This document shows positions 12,333 through 18,497 of a stretch of 34,621 bases of DNA, piece by piece; positions within the stretch are counted from its first letter, which is position 1; every line of letters begins with the position of its first letter. The notes beneath the pieces are model-generated. The model made no database searches. It had not been told where the DNA came from and saw nothing but the letters and a program-made list of their open reading frames with translations. Both the position numbers and the translations under genes were made by a program. Source of the stretch: a virus; IMG/VR virus record IMGVR_UViG_3300020167_000004, positions 1-34,621 of that record; one strand, given 5' to 3'.

Positions 12333-12457
12333 AAAATTTTTTTAATGAAGCGCAATTTTGTTTTGATTTAAGTCAAATTTTGCCTAAAGATAAAAAATGG
12401 TTTGAAAAATGGACTTGGTATTACCTTTTAATTTGGGCAGAAAATGAGAAGCCTTGA
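12329..12457 (+). CDS. Small AT-rich ORF (42 aa)
   Basis: ATG 12329 overlaps the VRR-NUC stop (ATGA), and the frame ends at 12457, overlapping the NinB start by 14 nt. The product is rich in Phe, Trp and Lys (FFNEAQFCFDL, KKWFEKWTWYYLLIW). Composition is more AT-rich than the flanks. The tight overlaps at both ends support translation; function unknown. Confidence 0.5.
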   Translation: MKNFFNEAQFCFDLSQILPKDKKWFEKWTWYYLLIWAENEKP

Positions 12458-12722
12458 GCAAAACCGGCTAATGTGGGCAAACCTTGAGGACATTGCCCAA
12501 CAAGTAATCTGGCACGGCGTTAAGCTGGACAAGCAGGAGTGGAAAGACGTATTGACGGCGGGGCTAAAAAAGCAAAAGATTGTGCCAGGCATCGAGGGCG
12601 GTTTTGTGGTTATTGGCGCAAGAACCAGCAAAATGAGCGTGGCAGAAATGAACGAGCTGATTGAATTAGCCGTAATGTTTGGCGCACAGCAAGGTGTTAA
12701 GTTTAGAGCATTAGAGGAATAA
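12444..12722 (+). CDS. ninB: NinB-like recombination protein
   Basis: The 92-aa product matches the NinB pattern: RSLEQNRLMWANLEDIAQQV, WHGVKLDKQEWKDVLTAGLK, VPGIEGGFVVIGARTSKM and a C-terminal helix with GAQQGVKF. Lambda NinB (Orf) is an ssDNA-associated mediator that helps phage recombination in place of RecFOR. It would work with the ERF and exonuclease pair encoded on the other strand. It is slightly shorter than lambda NinB (146 aa), as in many small phage versions. Confidence 0.9.
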   Translation: MRSLEQNRLMWANLEDIAQQVIWHGVKLDKQEWKDVLTAGLKKQKIVPGIEGGFVVIGARTSKMSVAEMNELIELAVMFGAQQGVKFRALEE

Positions 12723-12749
12723 AAAGGGGATCGGCACTAGGCCGACCCA
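12722..12749 (-). terminator. Minus-strand terminator-like hairpin
   Basis: GGG-A-TCGGC (12728-12736) pairs with GCCGA-CCC (12742-12749). Read leftward, the hairpin is followed by CC and TTTTT (12726-12722), giving an intrinsic terminator shape. Read rightward it has no U tract. No minus-strand gene lies upstream, so it may stop antisense transcription toward 12.7 kb. Confidence 0.4.
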
Positions 12750-12799
12750 AAGTGATCACCGCAAGCATTTAAAATCGGCAACCAGAAAGAAGTGTATCC

Positions 12800-13153
12800 A
12801 TGTTTCAAAAACACAGTTATGTAAGGTCAAAAAAGCTACTCAAGCTGGTGGCGGGGCTTGAATGCCAGTCCTGCGGGTCGGGCAACATGGTGCAGGCTGC
12901 ACACGCAAATTGGGGCGGCGGCAAAGGGCGAGGGATCAAAGCTGATGACAATCTGGTGGCTGCGCTATGCCTGAAATGCCATTACGAGATTGACCAAGGC
13001 AAGGATTTGACCAAAGAACAGCGTCAGCAAAAGTGGTTGCTTGCCCATGTAAATACGGTAGCTAGACTGCAAGAATCTGAACAATGGCCTGTTGACGTAC
13101 CGACTCCTACGTTTACAATAGAGGCGCAGTTGTCTCCTTTAGAGGGTCTGTGA
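12800..13153 (+). CDS. DUF1364 (YbcO-like) nuclease
   Basis: The 117-aa product has the family features CQSCGSGNMVQAAHANWGGG (22-41), GIKADDNLVAALCLKCHYEID (45-65) and a C-terminal helix. Cys22, Cys25, Cys57 and Cys60 should bind zinc, and His35 and His61 are candidate catalytic or metal residues of an HNH-like beta-beta-alpha metal fold. YbcO from a cryptic lambdoid prophage belongs here and is a small nuclease. The final codon region forms the terminator hairpin. It is the last gene of the nin-like cluster. Confidence 0.88.
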   Translation: MFQKHSYVRSKKLLKLVAGLECQSCGSGNMVQAAHANWGGGKGRGIKADDNLVAALCLKCHYEIDQGKDLTKEQRQQKWLLAHVNTVARLQESEQWPVDVPTPTFTIEAQLSPLEGL

Positions 13154-13165
13154 CCCTCTTTTTTT
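13141..13165 (+). terminator. Strong intrinsic terminator
   Basis: AGAGGGTC (13141-13148) pairs perfectly with GACCCTCT (13152-13159) around a 3-nt loop and is followed by T through 13165. The stop codon of the DUF1364 gene is inside it. It separates the middle genes from the late block, so late transcription needs read-through (antitermination) or a new promoter. Confidence 0.85.
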
Positions 13166-13178
13166 GGAGCTAACACGC

Positions 13179-13337
13179 ATGGGGATTGTGGCAAACGGTA
13201 AGCGAACTGATGGAAGACGTTCCAGAATCGCCCCGCCCGACAGAGTCCCCAGCCGTGTTGGTGGAAACGTGTCGGCATCGTGGGAGCTTGGTTTGTTGTT
13301 GAATTACGCCCAAATCCTGCCTTATGGAAGCCACTAA
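13179..13337 (+). CDS. Possible small ORF after the terminator (52 aa)
   Basis: ATG 13179 has TTGGAG 9 nt upstream (in the terminator tail), and the 52-codon product is basic (MGIVANGKRTDGRRSRIAPP). A second frame (+1) is open through much of the same stretch from TTG 13188 (WQTVSELMEDVPESPRPTE...) to its stop near 13291, and also looks protein-like, so the frame is uncertain. The 190-bp region might instead be an untranslated late leader. No family recognised. Confidence 0.35.
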   Translation: MGIVANGKRTDGRRSRIAPPDRVPSRVGGNVSASWELGLLLNYAQILPYGSH

Positions 13338-13356
13338 CAACATTTAAAGGAAAAGT

Positions 13357-13713
13357 ATGAAAAAAGACGTTGCAGACTTTATTTCTACGCTGTTTCACAG
13401 CTCAACGGTGACGCATTTCATGCACCTGAGCACCGATTCATACGCTACACACAAGGCTTTAGGAAAATACTACCCTGCCATTGTCGAACTGGCTGACACT
13501 TACGCAGAGGCGTATTCGGGCTGTTACGAAAAAATCAAGGATTTCCCTGAGAACTTTCACAACGCCAAAGACCCTGTTAAGTACCTAACCAGCATCAAGG
13601 AATACGTCTACAAGAACCGTGAAGCACTGCCAGACGACACCCAGCTCCAGAACATTGTGGACGAGATAGCGGCGCTGATTGACACAACCCTGTACAAGTT
13701 GACACTGAAATGA
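13357..13713 (+). CDS. DUF5856-like, ferritin/Dps-like helical protein (118 aa)
   Basis: The product is all helix. The stretch STVTHFMHLSTDSYATHKAL then YYPAIVELADTYAEAYSG resembles the phage DUF5856 family, in which His and acidic residues (His-x3-Thr-x-Ser-Tyr-x3-His and Asp-x-Tyr-Ala-Glu) sit as in Dps/ferritin-like bundles. Such proteins occur in many phages with unknown role; ferritin-like folding is inferred from the pattern. AAAGGAAAA precedes the ATG, and the stop overlaps the glycosyltransferase ATG. Confidence 0.7.
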   Translation: MKKDVADFISTLFHSSTVTHFMHLSTDSYATHKALGKYYPAIVELADTYAEAYSGCYEKIKDFPENFHNAKDPVKYLTSIKEYVYKNREALPDDTQLQNIVDEIAALIDTTLYKLTLK

Positions 13714-14390
13714 TCAGGATATTTGCCGGCTACGACCCAAGGGAGGCTATTGGCTACCATGTGTTTTGCCAGAGCCTGATTGAGCGCAGCAGTGAGCCGG
13801 TCGCCATCACGCCGTTTTTTGGTAAGCAGCGAGACGGCACAAACGCATTTATCTACCAGCGATTTCTTGTCCCCTACTTCACCAAATTCACCGGCAAGGC
13901 GATATTCCTTGATGCAAGCGATATGCTTATGTTGGCAAACATTGATGACCTGAGCAAACTGTTTGATTCGACCAAGGCAGTGCAGGTGGTCAAGCACGAA
14001 TACCAAACCAAGCACCCAAGGAAATATATCGGTACACCGATGGAAGCGGCGAATCGGGACTATCCCCGAAAGAACTGGTCGAGTTTAATACTTTGGAATT
14101 GCGAACACCCAAGAAACAAGGTGCTGACACCTGAATTTGTGGATGACCACAGCGGCGCCGACCTGCACCGATTCGGTTGGCTGCCAGATTCACTTATCGG
14201 TGACTTACCGAAAGAATGGAACGTACTGGTGGGCGAGCAGGACAATAAGAATGCCAAGATAGCGCACTACACGCTGGGCATCCCTGAGTTTGAGCACTAT
14301 GAAGACTGCGACTTCAGTCAGCAATGGTTTAATACCAAGAGCCGACTAATGAATGGTTTGATCAAAATGAAAGAGGTGGTCGATGCCTAG
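13710..14390 (+). CDS. Glycosyltransferase, GT-A fold (GT8-like)
   Basis: The 226-aa product begins MIRIFAGYDPREAIGYHVFC, typical of a phage/bacterial group of nucleotide-sugar transferases. FLDASDML (67-73; Asp68 and Asp71) is a DxD-like metal site. Conserved-looking blocks are AVQVVKHEYQTKHPRKYIGT, RDYPRKNWSSLILWNCEHP and AKIAHYTLGIPEF, the last with a His that often binds metal or substrate in GT8. It could glycosylate host surface polysaccharide, virion protein or modified DNA. Overlaps couple it to both neighbours. Confidence 0.85.
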   Translation: MIRIFAGYDPREAIGYHVFCQSLIERSSEPVAITPFFGKQRDGTNAFIYQRFLVPYFTKFTGKAIFLDASDMLMLANIDDLSKLFDSTKAVQVVKHEYQTKHPRKYIGTPMEAANRDYPRKNWSSLILWNCEHPRNKVLTPEFVDDHSGADLHRFGWLPDSLIGDLPKEWNVLVGEQDNKNAKIAHYTLGIPEFEHYEDCDFSQQWFNTKSRLMNGLIKMKEVVDA

Positions 14391-14544
14391 TCATTCTGCA
14401 AAACAAGCCCGATTCATGCAAGCTGCGGCGCATAACCCAGAGTTTGCAAAGAAAGCCGACATTCCTGTTAAGGTTGCGCAAGATTATGTGGCGGCTGACA
14501 AAAAGATGGCGCTGGCGAAAGCCATAGCGAAAAAGAATGGCTGA
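14383..14544 (+). CDS. Small conserved phage protein (53 aa)
   Basis: The product MPSHSAKQARFMQAAAHNPE followed by FAKKADIPVKVAQDYVAADK is a widespread pattern of a small basic phage protein (SKAQARFMAAAAHNP-type), usually near terminase or late genes. The ATG overlaps the glycosyltransferase stop, and the stop overlaps the next ATG region. Function unknown. Confidence 0.8.
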   Translation: MPSHSAKQARFMQAAAHNPEFAKKADIPVKVAQDYVAADKKMALAKAIAKKNG

Positions 14545-16594
14545 CTACCGTGACATGGCTGCGGCGTTAAGTGGCGGGTATGGACAAGATACCGGCGGCA
14601 TCACGCCGGACACACTGATTACGTTAAAAAACGGTAAGACGGCTAGTGCTGGCGACTTGCTTGGCCTGCTTAAAGGCTTTGGTCAATCGGTGGGCAGCAA
14701 TCTGGAATCACTGGGTCGGGGTGGTTTGTCTACGTTTTTGGGTACGCCTGTGGACACGGCAAATATGGCGTTATCTGTATTTCCAATGGAAGTGCCTGAC
14801 AAATATGGCAACATAAATTACACACCTGAAACAGAATTGCGTGGCGGGTCGCGGGACATTTTGGGCATGATGCCAAGGGCGACCGCGGCTAGACCAGAGA
14901 CCGCGGGCATGGAGGAGCTGGGCGGGTTTATGGCGCCAGCGACCGCTAAAGTGCTGAAACCAGTAGCAACAGGCGCAGTCAAAATGGCGGGGCAAGGAGC
15001 CGCCGTCATTAACCAAGCAGTAAAGCCTGTAACAAAAATAAATACCGTATTTCCAAATACATCATTAGGAGCAACCTATGCAATCAAACAAGAAGGACCG
15101 TTCTACCGAGTCAGCCCAACCTCGCTCGATGTCAGTGGAGGAAAAAATCGCGGACTTCGAGAAACGCCTGAACTACAAGTTGCAGGGATTAACCCCAGAA
15201 CAACAGGACAAGTTGGAAGCGAAGTTCCGATCCGCATCTCGGATGAAGAGGTGGCAAGACTAATTGCCAACCCAGCGTCAAATCAACCTTTACAAATTGC
15301 ACAACGTTTTACTAAAGAAACGCAAGGCACTGATTTTGGTTTTCCCGATATTCCAGAAAGTTCTCTTGCGAAGCAGTCTGCCATTGGACGCGCACATCAA
15401 CTTGCTATTGAGGGTTCGCCCGAATATAAATCCGCAGTGTTTGATGCTTACGCAAAGCAAATGCCTAATCTGCTTGAACAAGTTGGTGCAAAAAATTACG
15501 ACGATTTAATGGAAAAGGCTTACCGCCAACTTGCTAAAGAAACAGACGAACAGTTTAAACAACTACCGTACAACTTTTCGTATCACCGCAAAGGCGAAGG
15601 CGATTACCTTGGCGGCTCAAAAGAGATGATGGCTGATGTGCATGGCAACAAGCACTTGTACGTTTTCCAAGGTGGCGATCCGCATGATTTTTTAAACCGC
15701 ATGGATAAAGCAACTGGATTAAACGAAAATGAAAAGTTTCGCGCGGTCCATGATTTGTTGGGCCACGCAGTTTACGGCAACCAATTTGGGCCAAAAGGCG
15801 AAGAAATAGCTTATGCTGTTCACCAGCAAATGTATTCTCCTCTTGCACGATTAGCAATGGCTTCGGAAACTCGCGGTCAAAATTCACTTGTGAATTACAG
15901 TCCGCTAAACATAAAGATGAAGTCCAATATTGCTAAGCTAGAAGAAGCAGAATATATTGCTCGTCGCCAAGGCAATACAAATTTGATTAAAGAAATTCAA
16001 GATGCTAAAAAACAAGAATTTGGTAATTTTCAATTTGCGCCACAAAAGGCAGTTTTACTTCCTCCTGAGTTTATAGACCCTAAGTTTTCTGGTGGATTCC
16101 CTGATTATTTGAGTTCTGCCAATCTTCCTACTAAGGGAACCGAAACTCAATCGGTTTTGACTCACTTTAGTAACGACCCCAATTTGCAAATGCTTGACCC
16201 AAAGAAGTACGGCACTGGCATCAAAGGAGCAGAGGCCGAGCGTTTGCGCGAGTATGCGGGTGGCGTAAAAGATCGATCTTATGTGTATCTGGGCGAACCA
16301 GGCGCAGTTTCTCCAGAATCTGGCCTTGGAGTCAATCGTTACCGTGCTGAGTCTCAAAATTTGTACGACATCACCAAAGACCCATTGTTTTTTCGTGCGT
16401 TGGCTCGTGAGTTAAATCGTACACCTTTCACCGCCAAAGTTAACGCCGGAATTATGTCACCTTTGCAAGAAGCCAACGATTACGAACGGTTGGTTAAAGA
16501 ATACGGCTACGAAGGAATGATTAACCCGAACGCAAGTAAGCCAATGGGTATTATGTTTAGACCAACCCCAGTTAAACTTAACAATCAACGATAA
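14537..16594 (+). CDS. Large multidomain protein with ADP-ribosyltransferase-like C-terminus (685 aa)
   Basis: Three parts are visible. Residues 1-175 are Gly/Ala/Thr-rich with membrane-like segments, similar in texture to ejection proteins. Residues about 380-460 carry FRAVHDLLGHA (401-411), QFGPKGEEIAYAVHQQMYSP and ETRGQNS (444-450), a domain I have met in large phage proteins but that has no name known to me; its conserved His, Asp and Glu suggest an enzyme. Residues 540-685 (VLTHFS...LDPKKYGTGIKGAEAERL...YVYLGEP...NLYDI...DYERLVKEYGYEGM) resemble the ART-PolyVal ADP-ribosyltransferases of injected polyvalent proteins. It lies just before terminase, so it may be a virion-carried effector. 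A second frame with strong ribosome site is nested at 15078-15263. Confidence 0.75.
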   Translation: MADYRDMAAALSGGYGQDTGGITPDTLITLKNGKTASAGDLLGLLKGFGQSVGSNLESLGRGGLSTFLGTPVDTANMALSVFPMEVPDKYGNINYTPETELRGGSRDILGMMPRATAARPETAGMEELGGFMAPATAKVLKPVATGAVKMAGQGAAVINQAVKPVTKINTVFPNTSLGATYAIKQEGPFYRVSPTSLDVSGGKNRGLRETPELQVAGINPRTTGQVGSEVPIRISDEEVARLIANPASNQPLQIAQRFTKETQGTDFGFPDIPESSLAKQSAIGRAHQLAIEGSPEYKSAVFDAYAKQMPNLLEQVGAKNYDDLMEKAYRQLAKETDEQFKQLPYNFSYHRKGEGDYLGGSKEMMADVHGNKHLYVFQGGDPHDFLNRMDKATGLNENEKFRAVHDLLGHAVYGNQFGPKGEEIAYAVHQQMYSPLARLAMASETRGQNSLVNYSPLNIKMKSNIAKLEEAEYIARRQGNTNLIKEIQDAKKQEFGNFQFAPQKAVLLPPEFIDPKFSGGFPDYLSSANLPTKGTETQSVLTHFSNDPNLQMLDPKKYGTGIKGAEAERLREYAGGVKDRSYVYLGEPGAVSPESGLGVNRYRAESQNLYDITKDPLFFRALARELNRTPFTAKVNAGIMSPLQEANDYERLVKEYGYEGMINPNASKPMGIMFRPTPVKLNNQR
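15078..15263 (+). CDS. Possible nested gene in the +1 frame (61 aa)
   Basis: Inside the 685-aa gene, ATG 15078 is preceded by AGGAG with 6-nt spacing. The product (MQSNKKDRSTESAQPRSMSV then EEKIADFEKRLNYKLQGLTP, EQQDKLEAKFRSASRMKRW) is a well-formed charged amphipathic helical protein, not what random out-of-frame text usually gives. It ends at 15263. The host gene's own sequence over this part (KNRGLRETPELQVAGINPRT) looks like a linker between domains, where a nested frame would be tolerated. Confidence 0.45.
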   Translation: MQSNKKDRSTESAQPRSMSVEEKIADFEKRLNYKLQGLTPEQQDKLEAKFRSASRMKRWQD

Positions 16595-16607
16595 ACTACC
16601 ATATACT

Positions 16608-16919
16608 ATGGACAATAAAGTAGTCAAATCTGGAAAGAAAAAGGGCGGTCGGACTGCGGGCGTGCCTAATAAGGTCACAGCACAAGCTAGAGAGGCCATA
16701 GCAATGTTTGTGGATGGTAATGCCCACCGACTTGCACAATGGCTTGATGAGGTTGCTATGGGCGTTCCTGACCACGATATAAAGCCAAACCCTGCCAAAG
16801 CCTTTGAGCTATTCCAATCAGTGGTTGAATACCATGTACCCAAGTTGGCAAGGACTGAAATCACTGGCAAAGATGAGGGGCCGGTAGAAATGGTGGTGAC
16901 ATGGGGCGGCGTGAAGTAA
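16608..16919 (+). CDS. Terminase small subunit
   Basis: The 103-aa product starts with a basic tail (KSGKKKGGRTAGVPNKVTAQ), followed by helices with REAIAMFVDGNAHRLAQWLD and VVEYHVPKLARTEITGKDEG. This is a familiar pattern of small terminase-like proteins placed directly before the large subunit. It would recognise phage DNA for packaging. It overlaps the large subunit by 19 nt. The identification rests on pattern and on the adjacent TerL. Confidence 0.8.
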   Translation: MDNKVVKSGKKKGGRTAGVPNKVTAQAREAIAMFVDGNAHRLAQWLDEVAMGVPDHDIKPNPAKAFELFQSVVEYHVPKLARTEITGKDEGPVEMVVTWGGVK

Positions 16920-18220
16920 TCCTCCCATACAGCCCAAGGGCGGCTTTCATGCCGTTTCATTTGAGGACCGAGCGCTGGTCATGCCTACTTGCCCACCGCA
17001 GAGCTGGTAAGACCGTAGCGGCAATCAATGACCTGATCAAACGAGCCATTACCGAAAGCGGTAGGGGAGCGCAATACGCCTACATAGCCCCATTTAGAAG
17101 CCAGGCCAAGCGGGTGGCATGGGATTACATCAAACATTACGCCGCACCAGTAACCAAAGCCACAAACGAAGCCGACCTGATGGTGGAGCTGGTGAACGGC
17201 GCAAAGATCATGCTGTTCGGGGCAGACAACGCTGACGCAATGCGGGGCATGGGCTTTAACGGCGTATACATGGATGAGTACGGTGACTTCAGGCCAAGCG
17301 TCTGGGGAAACATCATTCGACCTTGCCTAAGCGACAGACTGGGCTGGGCTGTGTTTGGGGGTACGCCAAAGGGCAAGAACCAATTCCACGACATCTACAA
17401 GGTGAGCCAAGTCGTACCAGATTGGTTTCTGCTACGCCTACCGGCATCAGTGTCCAAGCTGTTGCCAGACACAGAATTGCAAGCGGCTCGGTCACAGTTA
17501 AGCCAAGACCAGTACGACCAAGAATACGAGTGCAGCTTTGATGCCGCCTTGTTAGGAGCGTTCTTTGGTCAGGAAATGCGCCAGGCTGATGCTGAGGGCA
17601 GGATTTGTGAGCTACCGTTTGAGCCAGAATCCCCAGTATTTACCGCATGGGACTTAGGCTATCGAGATGACACCGCAATCTGGTTTTATCAGGTAGTCAG
17701 GGGTGAGATCAGGGTAATGGACTATTACGCTGTTTCAGGCGCAAGCATTGAAGAAATAGCCAGTGCGGTGATAGCCAAAGGTTACCGATACACCCGCCAT
17801 TTCCTGCCGCATGATGCCAGAGCTAAGACCTTGGCCTCGGGGGGTAAGTCCATTGTTGAGCAGTTGGCGGCACATTTGGGCGGCATGAGCAAACTTGCAA
17901 TTGTTCCCGAAATTGGTGTGCAAGATGGCATCCAAGCGGTTAGAATGGTTTTACCGCTGTGCTACTTTGATCCAAGCTGTGAGGAGGGATTAGAGGCACT
18001 CAGACAGTACCAACGTGAATATGATGAAGACAAAAAAGCATTTCGTCAGACTCCGAGGCACGATTGGACAAGTCACCCGAGCGATGCTTTTCGGATGATG
18101 GCAGTAGCTTATAGACAAGAAGCAAAAGATCAGACACCGCCCAAGGGCAAGACCCTGCAAACCATCACATTAGATGAGCTGTGGGACTTTGAGATGCAAC
18201 ATAAAGAGGAACGCATATGA
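16901..18220 (+). CDS. terL: Terminase large subunit
   Basis: The 439-aa packaging motor has a Walker A-like AHRRAGKT (31-38), Walker B VYMDEYGD (122-129, Asp125-Glu126) and coupling motif FGGTPKGKN (152-160). The RNase H-like nuclease domain has TAWDLGYRDD (248-257, Asp251), HDAR (304-307) and HPSDAFRM (392-399, Asp395). Residue order and length fit a P22/Sf6-type headful enzyme, in keeping with terminal redundancy. The start at 16901 overlaps TerS; the stop overlaps the next ATG. Confidence 0.96.
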   Translation: MGRREVILPYSPRAAFMPFHLRTERWSCLLAHRRAGKTVAAINDLIKRAITESGRGAQYAYIAPFRSQAKRVAWDYIKHYAAPVTKATNEADLMVELVNGAKIMLFGADNADAMRGMGFNGVYMDEYGDFRPSVWGNIIRPCLSDRLGWAVFGGTPKGKNQFHDIYKVSQVVPDWFLLRLPASVSKLLPDTELQAARSQLSQDQYDQEYECSFDAALLGAFFGQEMRQADAEGRICELPFEPESPVFTAWDLGYRDDTAIWFYQVVRGEIRVMDYYAVSGASIEEIASAVIAKGYRYTRHFLPHDARAKTLASGGKSIVEQLAAHLGGMSKLAIVPEIGVQDGIQAVRMVLPLCYFDPSCEEGLEALRQYQREYDEDKKAFRQTPRHDWTSHPSDAFRMMAVAYRQEAKDQTPPKGKTLQTITLDELWDFEMQHKEERI

Positions 18221-18495
18221 GCCAGCCAGTAGCAGAAGTCGGTGGATATAAAAACATCACCGCAACCGGCGCAGTCAGCACAGGCCCTTGCCAGTTGATT
18301 GGTTTTTACGTCAACAACACAACCATAGGCACATTGGTGTTACGCAATGGCGGCGCTAGTGGCGAGGTCATGAGTGGCACGATCACGCCAGCTATCGGTT
18401 TTCACCGATTTCCCGCTAACGTGGGTGTCAGTCTGTACGCCACGATTGCAGGCACTGGATTGGATGTGACATTCTTCTTTGCCGCAGGTAGTTAA
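18217..18495 (+). CDS. Small beta-rich structural protein (92 aa)
   Basis: The product is Gly/Thr/Val-rich with repeated strand patterns (VGGYKNITATGAVSTGPCQL, IGTLVLRNGGASGEVMSG) and few charges. It sits between terminase and portal, with ATGA coupling to TerL. It could be a head decoration or neck component; no family recognised. Confidence 0.6.
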   Translation: MSQPVAEVGGYKNITATGAVSTGPCQLIGFYVNNTTIGTLVLRNGGASGEVMSGTITPAIGFHRFPANVGVSLYATIAGTGLDVTFFFAAGS

Positions 18496-18497
18496 CC

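Noticed and set aside
13024-13398. 124-codon minus-strand frame over the terminator region
   Set aside because: It runs antisense through the DUF1364 gene and the strong terminator, with a random-looking product.
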